Positions 19,141 through 27,775 of a stretch of DNA of 64,000 nucleotides are shown here, in pieces (position 1 is the stretch's first letter; each line of letters starts with the position of its first letter). The notes under the pieces were generated by a model. It was given only the letters and a program-made list of their open reading frames with translations. It made no database searches and was not told the DNA's origin. The stretch spans positions 186,001-250,000 of the forward strand of contig JARYGU010000002.1 in the NCBI GenBank assembly GCA_033795365.1, in the 5' to 3' direction. The translations under genes and the position numbers were made by a program. Source of the DNA: JARYGU01 sp033795365 (GTDB taxonomy: Bacteria > Pseudomonadota > Alphaproteobacteria > Rhizobiales > Rhizobiaceae).

Positions 19141-19617
19141 TCAATGGGATGCTCCGCCCGGAAGCAGGAACTCCAGACCGTTGCGCCGGCCGATCTCCAG
19201 CAGTCGTGGAATGTCCGGAGCTTCTCCGCTCGGCTCGGGCAGGTCGCGCGTGCCGGGAGGCATCGGCTCGCCGGCTTCGGTGAAGAAGCCGTCGTGGACC
19301 CGGCCGGGCGAGTTGATTACCAAAAGCCGCCCCGGCGCCTCGCCCACGTTCCGGAAAGCATGGACCGCGCCCGGCGGCACTTTCACGAAACTCCCGGTTC
19401 CCGCTGTAATGACATCCTCTCCGACCGTGAATTCAAATAAACCGTCGAGCACATAGAACGCCTCGTCGTCACCCGGATGCCTGTTGGGCGGGGCGCCGGC
19501 GCCGGGAGCGCTAAGCGTTTCGACAAGGCAATAGGCGCCTCCCGTCTCAGGGCTGCGGATATGGAAGCGGATAAGATTGCCCAACAGGTGATAGGTATCG
19601 GTCTGCATGTCTGTCAT
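19141..19617 (-). CDS. Cupin-domain protein
   Basis: 158-residue single-domain cupin. Metal-site motif 1 is recognisable in NRHPGDDEAFYVLDGLFEF (G-x5-H-x-H variant, with only one of the usual His residues), followed by a loop and motif 2 in VKVPPGAVHAFRNVG (PxG-x2-H-x3-N). The family covers dioxygenases, isomerases and ligand sensors; no substrate can be assigned. ATG 19617 follows a GGGGAA site; the frame extends to 19824 but the extra 69 residues look non-coding. Divergent from the flavoprotein gene at 19864. Confidence 0.85.
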   Translation of the reverse strand: MTDMQTDTYHLLGNLIRFHIRSPETGGAYCLVETLSAPGAGAPPNRHPGDDEAFYVLDGLFEFTVGEDVITAGTGSFVKVPPGAVHAFRNVGEAPGRLLVINSPGRVHDGFFTEAGEPMPPGTRDLPEPSGEAPDIPRLLEIGRRNGLEFLLPGGASH

Positions 19618-19863
19618 GGCGGTTCCCCGGTTTCGAGCTGGTTTGGCCTTCCCGTACATGCAGAGGAAGATACCATTCCCGGCCAAGGCGGCTCCAGATA
19701 GCCATTTTAGGTACTTTGCGCCGTCTCGGCTGCGGACCGGAGCCCTGTTTCCAGACATGCCGGGCTGGCCCCGAGGCAATATCCCGGAATTCGTACATCT
19801 TGCCGCTTTACAGCCGCCCTGCAATTTGCTGTTACGCTGTCACGATCATGAGGAGGACCGGTC

Positions 19864-21279
19864 ATGGCGCTGTCCGACATAAAGAGCGGGACGAGAAACG
19901 AGACGGCGATCGCGGCGGCGGTTTCCGTTTTTCGCGAGCGTTTCGGAGCCCAATTCCAGACCGGCGAGGCGATCCGCGCGCAGCACGCTCACACGACGAC
20001 CTATATCCCCTCCCAGCTTCCGGACGGCGTGCTTTTCGCGGAGAGCGCGGAGGACGTGAAATCGGCAGTGAGGCTGTGCGCCGAATACCGGGTTCCGGTC
20101 GTACCGTTCGGCACCGGATCCTCTCTCGAAGGACAGGTCAATGCTCCGCACGGCGGAATATCGATCGATTTCAGCCGGATGAACCGCGTTCTGGAAGTGA
20201 ATGCCGAGGATCTGGACTGCACGGTGGAGCCGGGCATCACGCGCGAGGAACTGAATGTCCATCTGCGCGATACCGGCCTGTTCTTCCCCATCGATCCGGG
20301 CGCGAATGCGTCGATCGGCGGAATGACGTCGACCCGGGCTTCCGGCACCAATGCCGTGCGTTACGGCACGATGAAGGACAATGTCCTCGCCTTGACCGTC
20401 GTGACCGCGAAGGGTGAGGAGATCCGCACGGCGCGCCGGTCGCGCAAATCCTCTGCCGGATACGATCTGACGCGTCTCTTCGTCGGGGCGGAGGGCACGC
20501 TCGGGATCGTCACCTCGATCACGCTTCGCCTGCAGGGCATTCCTTCGGTGATCGCCGGCGGCATCTGCGGATTTCCGACGCTGAAGGATGCCTGCAACGC
20601 TGTGATCATGACGATCCAGCTCGGCATTCCGGTCGCGCGCATCGAGTTGGTGAACACGTTGCAGATCAGGGCCTGCAATGCCTATTCCGGATTGAGCCTT
20701 CCCGAGCAGCCGACGCTCTTCGTGGAATTCCATGGCGACGAGGAGAGCGTGAAGCTGCAGTCGGAACAATTCGGAGATGTGACGGCGGAATGCGGCGGCG
20801 GCAGCTTTCAATGGACCTCCGATGCCGCGGAGCGGGCGAAGCTCTGGAAGGCGCGCCATGACGTCTACTGGGCCGCCAAGGCGCTGCGCCCCGGCCATGC
20901 GGTCATCGCCACCGATGTCTGCGTGCCGATCTCGCACCTTGCGGATTGCGTGGCGGAGACGGAGGCCGATATCGAGGAGCATGGGCTCATCGCGCCGATC
21001 GTCGGACATGCCGGTGACGGCAACTTCCATGTCAGCCTTGTGCTCGATGACAAGGATCCGGCGGATGTGGCAAGGGCGGAGGCCTTTGTCGCGCGCCTCA
21101 ATGCACGCGCACTGGCGATGGACGGTACCTGCACGGGTGAGCACGGGATCGGGCAGGGAAAGCAGGCCTTTCTTCGGACAGAATTGGGTGAGGATGCCAT
21201 CGACCTCATGCGCGAGATCAAGAAGGCGCTCGATCCGGAAAATATTCTCAATCCGGGCAAGATTTTTTCGTTGGATTGA
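19864..21279 (+). CDS. FAD-linked oxidase, D-lactate dehydrogenase (cytochrome)-like
   Basis: 471-residue flavoprotein of the GlcD/DLD group. The N-terminal PCMH-type FAD-binding domain shows VPVVPFGTGSSLEGQ and the FFPIDPGANASIGGMTSTRASG segment. The C-terminal cap has the metal/substrate His motif IVGHAGDGNFHV and the family terminus CTGEHGIGQGK with DPENILNPGKIF. It likely oxidises D-lactate or a related 2-hydroxyacid and passes electrons to a quinone or cytochrome c. It could also be a D-2-hydroxyglutarate or glycolate dehydrogenase subunit, but no glcE/glcF genes are adjacent. AGGAGG precedes ATG 19864. Confidence 0.9.
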   Translation: MALSDIKSGTRNETAIAAAVSVFRERFGAQFQTGEAIRAQHAHTTTYIPSQLPDGVLFAESAEDVKSAVRLCAEYRVPVVPFGTGSSLEGQVNAPHGGISIDFSRMNRVLEVNAEDLDCTVEPGITREELNVHLRDTGLFFPIDPGANASIGGMTSTRASGTNAVRYGTMKDNVLALTVVTAKGEEIRTARRSRKSSAGYDLTRLFVGAEGTLGIVTSITLRLQGIPSVIAGGICGFPTLKDACNAVIMTIQLGIPVARIELVNTLQIRACNAYSGLSLPEQPTLFVEFHGDEESVKLQSEQFGDVTAECGGGSFQWTSDAAERAKLWKARHDVYWAAKALRPGHAVIATDVCVPISHLADCVAETEADIEEHGLIAPIVGHAGDGNFHVSLVLDDKDPADVARAEAFVARLNARALAMDGTCTGEHGIGQGKQAFLRTELGEDAIDLMREIKKALDPENILNPGKIFSLD

Positions 21280-21449
21280 GACAAGTTCGCCATATGCCGG
21301 TTATAGTCATGTGCGTTCCGGGTTGAGGCGCATCGCGCGAATTGGGAATCACGCGATGTGCTTTATATTTTTGATTTCATGCATGTCGTCATTGCGGATC
21401 CGTTAGCCTCTTTCGGACGATGTGCGTTAGGTCCTGAGGTGCTTGCGGC

Positions 21450-24400
21450 TTGCTTTCGCGGTTGATCCTTTTTTTCGGCGGTCTCGTGGTCGTGGCGCTC
21501 TTCGTAGCGCTGCTTGCCCCGCTCTTCGTCGACTGGACGAATTTTCGCGAGGGCTTCGAGCGCGAGGCGAGCCGCATCATGGGGCGCAAGGTGGTGGTCC
21601 ACGGCAGCGTCGACGCCCGGCTCCTGCCTTTTCCCTCCGTAACGCTCAACGACGTGCGCGTCGGCGATGACGGAAGCCGGCAGCCTCTGGTGGAGATCGC
21701 CCGTTTCTCGATGGATGCAGAGCTTGCGCCGTTCCTCAGTGGCGAGGCGCTCATCTTCGACATGCGCATCGAGGAGCCGAAGGCCCGCATCAAGCTCTTT
21801 CCGGACGGCACGCTCGACTGGGCCCGCGGGCGAAAGTCCGACATTCCGGCTCGCACCGTCGTTCTGGAAAACGTAACGGTGACCGGCGGCGAGGTCGAGT
21901 TCGTGGACGAGCAGACCGGCCGTACCCGCCGGCTGACGGGTCTCGATGCGCAGATCTCGGCCCGCTCGCTCTCGGGGCCATGGAAGATCGACGGCCGCGG
22001 CGTTCTCGACGGCGAAGCGGGATCGTTCCAGCTTGCCAGCGGACAGCTGGACGATCAGGGCGTATTGCCGCTCAGGGCGCGGGTCGTTCCGGACAAGCTT
22101 TTCTTCTCCGCCGATCTCGACGGCTCGCTGCGGATCGTGGATTTCAGGCCGCAATACGGCGGTACGTTCGCGCTCGATGAAAAGCGGATTGCGAAGGCGG
22201 ATCCGCAAGCTGCCGACCCCATCCGCATCGCCGGTGCCTTCGAGCTTTCCAACGAGCGGCTGCGCGTGCCGGAATACAGGCTGGAGGCGGGCGCCAACGA
22301 GGATCCCTACATCGTCACCGGAGAGGCGACGCTCGACACCGGCAAGGCTCCGGAGTTCCTGCTGACGGCCGACGGCCAGCAAATCGACGTCAGCCGCATC
22401 GGCAATAGCGGCGAGAACGGCAAGACCGGCCGCAACCCGCAGGTTTCGGCACGTCACAGGCTGCAGGCGCTGCTCGCCATCGCGGCCGACATTCCGGTCC
22501 CGCAGGTGCCGGGCAGGGCAAGCCTGAGGCTGCCTGCCGTCGTCATCGGCGATACGACGGTGCGCGAGGTGCAGCTCGACCTCAGACCGGACGGCAGCGG
22601 CTGGAGGGTCGACAGGGCGGAAGCGCTTCTGCCCGGACGCACGAAGCTCGAGGCAAACGGGCGGCTCTCGCTTCGTGGTGCGCGCGCCTTCACCGGCGAT
22701 CTCCTGGTCGCATCCAACCAGCCGTCCGGCCTTGCTTCGTGGCTTGCCGGGTCGGTCGATCCGGAAATCCGCAAGCTGAAGACGGCAGGATTCTCGGCGA
22801 AAGTCGACCTCACGGACGAATTGCAGCGCTTCGAAAATCTCGAAATCGCCGTCGGTCCCGCTTCGCTCACCGGGCGTCTCGAACGGCAATCGCTTTCCAA
22901 CAGTGCGCCCAATCTGTCGATCGAACTGAGGGGGAACAGCATCGAACTCGACTCGCTTCGCGCGCTTGGCGGGCTTTTCGTGGGGGACGCGTCGCTGAGC
23001 GACGTTCTCGGGCATGCGATCGCGGTCGATATCGAAGCGGAGCGCTTCACGGCTTTCGGCGAGGAGGCCAAGGGCGTCTCGGCGGCGCTTGCCTGGAAGG
23101 AGGGCACGCTGACCGTCGACAGGCTTGATATTTCTTCGGTCGCCGGAGCGAACGTGGAGGTGAACGGCACGTTGGGCGGCACGCTTTCATCCCCTTCGGC
23201 GGGGCTGCGCATGTCGCTCAAGGCCGAGACGATGGGCCCGGTGGCGGAGCTGCTTGCGCGGCATCTTCCTTCCCATCCGCTGTTGCAGCGCTTCGTGCGC
23301 AATGCCGGCTATTATGACGGGGCCGATCTGACGCTCGCGGCATCCCTGCCCGGACTGGAGAGCGACCCGGCCACCGCGACATTGGCAGGCACGGTCAATG
23401 GCGGGAAGGTGGATCTGCAATTGCGAAGCGAGACCGTTTCGGATCTTCTGGCCGGGCGCAACTTCTCCTTAGACGGAACGCTCGCAAATCCGGTGACGAC
23501 GGTGCTCGCCGGACAGATCGGCCTCGATCCGCTGCCCTTCGATGCGGAGCCAGACGGTCTTCTGACTGTCCAGCTTTCGAAAGGGCGGGAAGGGCCGGGT
23601 AATCTTTCGGTTTCGTTCGCCACGGACCGGACAACTGTCACCGCGTCCGGAACGGCCGAGCTTGCTGCGGAAAATTTTCTTGCCGGAAACCTGAAGCTTT
23701 CCGCCGCCAGCGACGATATCAAGCCTTATCTGTTGATGAACGGTGTGGTGCTGCCGCAATCGGGCGCCGGGCTTCCGCTGAGGCTCGCTGCCGATCTTGC
23801 CGTGGATGCGAAGCAGATACGCGTTTCTGCCATCGACGGCGAAGCGGACAGGAACGGCTTCTCGGGCGACCTTACGCTCGACCGCACGAATGCCAACCTG
23901 AAGGGGGCGGGGCATCTTTCCTTCGATACCATCGATCTCGCCTGGCTGGCGGAGGCGGTGGTGGGGCCAGTGGAGGACCTGAGCCAGGGAGGGCTCAACG
24001 CGGCCCCGCTCGGAACTCCGAGCTGGGATGCCGCGGATTTTTCGGTGAAGCTGGATGCCCGGGAATTTTGGCCCGGCATCTACGGCGCGGTGCGTGATTT
24101 TACGGCGGGGCTTCAGTGGAACGGCGCCGACCTGGCGCTGGATGACATCAAGGGGCAATGGCTCGCAGGCTCGCTGTCAGGCCGGCTGAAGATCACCAAT
24201 GCCGAAGAGAACGGTTTATTCGAGGCGCGGCTCGGGCTTTCCGGTGCTGATCTGGCGCAAGCCCTGTGGGCCAGGGCGGATGGCCCGCTGGTCGAAGGAC
24301 GCGGCGACGTGACGCTCGCCATCGATGCGTCCGGCAAAAGCATCATGGCGATGGCCGAAAGCGCGAGCGGCTCCGGCGAGGCCCTGCTCGAGGGGCTCAA

Positions 24401-25157
24401 GATAAACGGTCTCAATGCGGCTGCCTTTGACGCGATCCTTGCGTCAGCCGACCGTATGGAAGGCGATATCACGATCGAGGAGGTGAAGGCCATCGCGGAG
24501 CGCGAAGTGATGAAGGGCGAGACGGTGCTTGGCGCGGTGCGCATTCCGTTTGCGATCGCTTCCGGAGGCCTGCGCCTGCAGAATGTCGCAGCCGAAAACA
24601 TGGCGGCAAGTTTCACCGGCGATGCGGAGCTCGATCTTTCGCAGGATCGGCTGTCGGCGAGCGTCACGATGGGGCTTCACGCAGGGGAGAATGCGCTTTC
24701 GGGTGCTGAGCCGGAGGTGACGTTTTCCTGGGCGGGGCTTGCGCGTGCGCCGGGTACGACGCTCGATGCGCAGGCACTCACCAATTATCTTTCGCAGCGC
24801 AGGTTCGAGGCCGAACGGCGTCGCGTGGAAACGCTTCAGGCGAATGTCCTGGAAAAACAGCGCCTGCGCCGCGAAGCCGCGCTCTACCGTTCGCGCGTGG
24901 AAGCTCGGGCAGCGCTTGCGGAAGCGATGCGACTGCAGGCGGAGGAGGAGGCGAGGCGGCGGGCCGAAGCGAAGGAGAGAGCCCACCGCCAGAAGGCGGA
25001 GGAGGCGCGTCGATTGCGCGAGGCGGAGGAGGCGGCACGACGGCAGAGCCGTGGCACGAGCGAGGGACCGCCTGACGGTGTCGAGCGTGGCGGCGAGCTG
25101 CCTCCGGTCGATGGAGGGCAGATACTCAATTTCGACGCCTTGCCGGGAGTGAATTAG
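21450..25157 (+). CDS. AsmA-family (inter-membrane lipid transport-like) protein
   Basis: 1235 residues. One N-terminal membrane helix (LILFFGGLVVVALFVALL) is followed by the AsmA N-terminal sequence FVDWTNFREGFEREASRIMG and a long periplasmic body of repeating beta-strand segments, as in bridge-like RBG proteins that move phospholipids between membranes. The C-terminal 120 residues are unusual: a highly charged Arg/Glu/Ala helix (about 1100-1200, predicted coiled coil). A TTG start at 21450 is used, with a GAGGT site upstream. No operon partner. Alternative: a purely structural outer-membrane biogenesis factor. Confidence 0.85.
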   Translation: MLSRLILFFGGLVVVALFVALLAPLFVDWTNFREGFEREASRIMGRKVVVHGSVDARLLPFPSVTLNDVRVGDDGSRQPLVEIARFSMDAELAPFLSGEALIFDMRIEEPKARIKLFPDGTLDWARGRKSDIPARTVVLENVTVTGGEVEFVDEQTGRTRRLTGLDAQISARSLSGPWKIDGRGVLDGEAGSFQLASGQLDDQGVLPLRARVVPDKLFFSADLDGSLRIVDFRPQYGGTFALDEKRIAKADPQAADPIRIAGAFELSNERLRVPEYRLEAGANEDPYIVTGEATLDTGKAPEFLLTADGQQIDVSRIGNSGENGKTGRNPQVSARHRLQALLAIAADIPVPQVPGRASLRLPAVVIGDTTVREVQLDLRPDGSGWRVDRAEALLPGRTKLEANGRLSLRGARAFTGDLLVASNQPSGLASWLAGSVDPEIRKLKTAGFSAKVDLTDELQRFENLEIAVGPASLTGRLERQSLSNSAPNLSIELRGNSIELDSLRALGGLFVGDASLSDVLGHAIAVDIEAERFTAFGEEAKGVSAALAWKEGTLTVDRLDISSVAGANVEVNGTLGGTLSSPSAGLRMSLKAETMGPVAELLARHLPSHPLLQRFVRNAGYYDGADLTLAASLPGLESDPATATLAGTVNGGKVDLQLRSETVSDLLAGRNFSLDGTLANPVTTVLAGQIGLDPLPFDAEPDGLLTVQLSKGREGPGNLSVSFATDRTTVTASGTAELAAENFLAGNLKLSAASDDIKPYLLMNGVVLPQSGAGLPLRLAADLAVDAKQIRVSAIDGEADRNGFSGDLTLDRTNANLKGAGHLSFDTIDLAWLAEAVVGPVEDLSQGGLNAAPLGTPSWDAADFSVKLDAREFWPGIYGAVRDFTAGLQWNGADLALDDIKGQWLAGSLSGRLKITNAEENGLFEARLGLSGADLAQALWARADGPLVEGRGDVTLAIDASGKSIMAMAESASGSGEALLEGLKINGLNAAAFDAILASADRMEGDITIEEVKAIAEREVMKGETVLGAVRIPFAIASGGLRLQNVAAENMAASFTGDAELDLSQDRLSASVTMGLHAGENALSGAEPEVTFSWAGLARAPGTTLDAQALTNYLSQRRFEAERRRVETLQANVLEKQRLRREAALYRSRVEARAALAEAMRLQAEEEARRRAEAKERAHRQKAEEARRLREAEEAARRQSRGTSEGPPDGVERGGELPPVDGGQILNFDALPGVN

Positions 25158-25196
25158 CGTTTTCAGCTACTCCCCAAATGCGGAAAGCGCTTTCGT

Positions 25197-25421
25197 TCAG
25201 GACGTGGGTTGCCGTCTGTTCTTTACCCATTCGAGAACATATACCCGCAACGCCGACGAGAGGTTGCTGTCGGGCGAGCGGCCGTCGTCCACCTGGCGGA
25301 TGAGCGCCGCAAGCGGGGTGTCCCGGATCGCCGCGATCGCTTTCAGCTCCTGCCAGAAAGGCTCCTCCAGCGAAAAACTGGTGCGATGGCCATGAAGGGT
25401 CGCGGAGTGTTTGCGGATCAC
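25197..25421 (-). CDS. Ribbon-helix-helix domain protein
   Basis: 74 residues matching the small alphaproteobacterial ribbon-helix-helix family (RHH_4-like). The beta ribbon is HRTSFSLEEPFW, followed by helix WQELKAIAAIRDTP and helix LAALIRQVDDGR, then a short C-terminal helix ending LRVYVLEWVKNRR. Likely DNA-binding as a dimer; target unknown. It starts with GTG at 25421. Neighbours in the same direction are DUF4169 and sspB, separated by a repeat-rich gap. Confidence 0.85.
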   Translation of the reverse strand: MIRKHSATLHGHRTSFSLEEPFWQELKAIAAIRDTPLAALIRQVDDGRSPDSNLSSALRVYVLEWVKNRRQPTS

Positions 25422-25431
25422 GGGCCTACCT

Positions 25432-25560
25432 AAAGCGATTTCAGGAAAAGTGTGTAGCGGTATTCCGCACGGAACTGCGTAAAGACAAAAGAGCCGGAGC
25501 AGTTCCGTGACTCGGGAGAAAAACGGAAACGCTCTACGAAACCGATTCAGGTTCCTTGCA
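25432..25560. repeat. Rhizobial-type palindromic repeat in gap between RHH and DUF4169 genes
   Basis: The stretch contains imperfect palindromes (for example gcggtattccgcacggaactgc and the facing ggagcagttccgtg). It starts with gcgatttcaggaaaagtgtg and ends gaaaacggaaacgctc, a form I associate with dispersed repeats of rhizobial chromosomes. It is non-coding. A whole-genome self-comparison would show whether it is repetitive. Confidence 0.45.
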
Positions 25561-25613
25561 GGTTGATTCCAAATTTTCCGGCAAGTGACTGATCGAGAAT
25601 CGCTTTCGTCCGG

Positions 25614-25805
25614 TCAGTCCTTTTCGGAGCGATCCAGCTTGCCTTGATCGAGACTACTTTCCGCTTTCTCGTTGCGGGCGCGGGTAAGGTTCTTTTCCGC
25701 CTTGGTGCGGCCGAAGGAAATGCGATTCTGCTCCGCCTGTTTTTCTTTCTCGGCGCGCGCCTGCTGTTTGCGGAACTGACGGAGATTGACGACGTCGCCG
25801 CTCAT
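25614..25805 (-). CDS. DUF4169 family small protein
   Basis: 63 residues, highly charged and mostly helical. The N-terminus GDVVNLRQFRKQQARAEKEK is the DUF4169 signature, followed by a segment rich in Glu, Arg and Lys. ATG 25805 lies 10 bases after the sspB stop, so the two are probably co-transcribed. Function unknown. Notably its first residues VVNLRQFRKQ match the C-terminal tail of the adjacent SspB (VVSLDSFRKK), which in SspB is expected to dock on ClpX. Confidence 0.85.
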   Translation of the reverse strand: MSGDVVNLRQFRKQQARAEKEKQAEQNRISFGRTKAEKNLTRARNEKAESSLDQGKLDRSEKD

Positions 25806-25815
25806 CGCGCCCTGC

Positions 25816-26340
25816 TCAGTTTTTCTTCCGGAAGGAATCGAGCGATACGACCGAAGCTCCACCCGGCTTCTTGCCATCGTCGTCGTTGGTCTTCGCTGCG
25901 TCTGCTGCGGGCTCTTCCGTTTTCTCGCCGACTGCCGGATAGGCGGTGATCTCGGCGGGCTCTTCCTCGCTCTCCTCTGCCGAGGGAACGTCGAATTCGA
26001 GCTCGAAGCTGACGGACGGATCGTAGAAACCGCGAACGGCATTGAAGGGGATGACCAGTTTTTCGGGAGTATCGGAGAAGGAGAGGCCGATCTCGAAATG
26101 CGTTTCGGTGACCTTGAGATCCCAAAATTGGTGCTGGATGACGATCGTCATCTGCTCGGCATATTTGGCCTTCAGGTGCTGGGAGATGCGCACGCCCGGC
26201 GCGCCGGTCAGGAAGGTGATGAAGAAATGATGCTCGCCCGGCAGATGGCCGGTCGCCGCCACTTCGCTGAGAACCTTGCGGATGACGCCGCGAAGTGCGT
26301 CCTGTGCGAGAATGTCGTAGCGGATATGGTCTTGCACCAT
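25816..26340 (-). CDS. sspB: SspB, ClpXP protease adaptor (alphaproteobacterial type)
   Basis: 174 residues. SspB binds ssrA-tagged proteins released by trans-translation and hands them to ClpXP. The folded domain (about 10-115) contains HHFFITFLTGAPGVRIS and the QHQFWDLKVTETHFEIGLSF region of the SspB-alpha family. It is followed by an acidic flexible linker (about 120-160) and the short C-terminal ClpX-binding motif VVSLDSFRKKN. ATG 26340 is chosen; the frame runs on to 26499 but that part lies in the promoter region. The gene is about 200 bases from two tmRNA genes transcribed in the same direction, which encode the tags that SspB reads. Confidence 0.92.
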   Translation of the reverse strand: MVQDHIRYDILAQDALRGVIRKVLSEVAATGHLPGEHHFFITFLTGAPGVRISQHLKAKYAEQMTIVIQHQFWDLKVTETHFEIGLSFSDTPEKLVIPFNAVRGFYDPSVSFELEFDVPSAEESEEEPAEITAYPAVGEKTEEPAADAAKTNDDDGKKPGGASVVSLDSFRKKN

Positions 26341-26539
26341 CAGAGCCTGTCTTTCTTCTTTGTTCTCTGTCCGTATCGTCCGGCGCATTGCCTGCAGCCT
26401 GACATCTGGGCTTTTGCCGAAAACCGCGGCTGCCGTCAAATCGGGCCTGGCATTTTCCGCAATTTCCCGCATGACAGGTGTCCGGGAGCCAGCCGGCACG
26501 AGTCAACTGGAACAGCTATAGACCATTTCACGAGATTGG

Positions 26540-26815
26540 AGAAGGTGAAGGCTTCTGTTGCCAGGTGCCTCCGAACCCCGCCCAAGAGTGCGACCCCTTA
26601 GGACTTTGAGTGAAGTGTCACACCGCCGTTAGGCAGCGAGACGAGCTTCCGCATAGTTGTCGTTTGCAACTACAAGTTTAGCCCGATAACGGTGGTACAA
26701 TGCCGAGCAAAAAGTCGATCTTTACGCCCTTGTCGATCCTATTTCGCCCCCATCAAAAGCCGGTCCCGCGATCGGTTTTTGGTGGAGGCGCCGGGTACTG
26801 AAGCCATAGGTGAGC
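26540..26815 (-). ncRNA. ssrA: tmRNA (ssrA) copy A, permuted two-piece type, acceptor T-arm degenerate
   Basis: Minus-strand permuted tmRNA. The coding piece starts with GGGGGCGAAATAGGATCGAC (5' end at about 26751). It carries the tag frame GCA...TAA (26667-26629), read as ANDNYAEARLAA, and ends with a hairpin near 26550. The acceptor piece ends CGCCTCCACCA (CCA at 26782-26780), separated from the coding piece by a 28-base spacer. The seven-pair acceptor stem with a G-U third pair, the alanine identity element, forms. Upstream of CGCCTCC no T-arm can be folded: the loop reads ttcagta and the stem arms do not pair. Compared with copy B and the usual rhizobial form, the 5' part of the acceptor piece looks replaced. 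It may be the host gene cut by island insertion. Confidence 0.85.
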
Positions 26816-26894
26816 ATGAACAACTGAGTTCACTAGATAAATCGAGTGGAATCAACGCATTGATCGAAATGTATGTCGACGCATTGAGTTGACT

Positions 26895-27240
26895 AAAAAG
26901 GCTAGGAAAGAAGGTGGAGGTTTCTGTTGCCAGGTACCTCCGAACCCCGCCTTAAAGTGCTACCCTTAAGGACTTAGAGCGGAATTCCCGCACCGCCGTT
27001 AGGCAGCGAGAGCGTATTCCTTAGCGTTGTTGTCGTTTGCAACTACACTTTTTGACCCGATAACGGTGGTATCATGCCGAGCACAGCTCTTGTCTTTCAA
27101 TGCCAGTCGATCCCATTTCGCCCCCATCATAAACAGTTGCCAAAGCAAAAAAGCGCAATGAAATCAACTGCTTATGGTGGAGGCGGCGGCTTCGAAGCCG
27201 CGTCCTGTACATCTATTGCACAACAGGTTTAGCGCCATAG
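26895..27240 (-). ncRNA. ssrA: tmRNA (ssrA) copy B, permuted two-piece type, complete
   Basis: Second minus-strand permuted tmRNA, in tandem with copy A. The acceptor piece comes first: a cctgt/acagg helix, then gcggc-ttcgaa-gccgc as T-arm and CGCCTCCACCA with CCA at 27177-27175. A 49-base spacer follows, then the coding piece from about 27125 (GGGGGCGAAATGGGATCGAC). The tag frame is 27040-26999, read as ANDNNAKEYALAA. The 3' hairpin ggaggt/acctcc near 26920 is followed by a T-rich stretch. The T-loop has six bases rather than the usual seven. The tag differs from copy A in length and sequence, so the two copies are not a recent duplication. Confidence 0.9.
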
Positions 27241-27286
27241 TCTCCTTGCGGAGCACTTCAATAGATAAGGTATGGGCGGATCGGTT

Positions 27287-27775
27287 TCAAGGAAATTTCG
27301 ACTGGGTTTTTTGGTCTCTGTTGATATAGACCACTGTCTCAAGAGACTTCTTGCGCAGCTCCCGGATCGTCCGTTGCAGTTCACGGATACGGGACGCATA
27401 GAAATGCACCCGGTCTCCCATCTTTTCTAACCGCTCCTGGTAAACGGCAATCTCACTTTTGAAATCGTCAATAATTGCGTCCTGGGAGCGTGGCATCGAG
27501 GGGATGAGCATCCCAAGGTTTGCCCGCCATGTTTCGATCTCTTTTTTCCGATGCCGGTGTGCACTGCCGTCGAGAAAACGGTGATTTAATCCTGCTCGGT
27601 CCTCCAAGAGCATCTTAAGAGTAACAGCTTTAGGCTGAAGGACGCCTGCGGCTATCTCCTGTTCTATTGCACGCTTTGCCTGATCAAGCTTCACCAACGC
27701 CTCTGCCGTGCGATTGGCTGCGTCTTGTCTCAGTGCGTCCGGAATGCCGGTCTTTACTGCACTTCGGCGAACCAT
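27287..27775 (-). CDS. Small accessory protein of GInt-type recombinase operon (GinD-like)
   Basis: 162 residues, strongly helical and charged. A predicted coiled coil lies near the C-terminus (DFKSEIAVYQERLEKMGDRV and following), ending in a basic segment. It has no catalytic motif. It is the last gene of the operon and overlaps the preceding recombinase gene by 22 bases. In GInt islands, as I recall, a fourth small gene (ginD) is needed with three recombinases for transposition, and in Tn554 a small TnpC plays a comparable role. Assignment to that role rests on position and size. Confidence 0.65.
   Translation of the reverse strand: MVRRSAVKTGIPDALRQDAANRTAEALVKLDQAKRAIEQEIAAGVLQPKAVTLKMLLEDRAGLNHRFLDGSAHRHRKKEIETWRANLGMLIPSMPRSQDAIIDDFKSEIAVYQERLEKMGDRVHFYASRIRELQRTIRELRKKSLETVVYINRDQKTQSKFP

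Noticed and set aside
26540..27240. The two similar blocks as a simple DNA duplication or insertion-sequence repeat
   Set aside because: Similarity is limited to tmRNA structural parts, the tag codons differ, and both read as permuted tmRNA on the minus strand.
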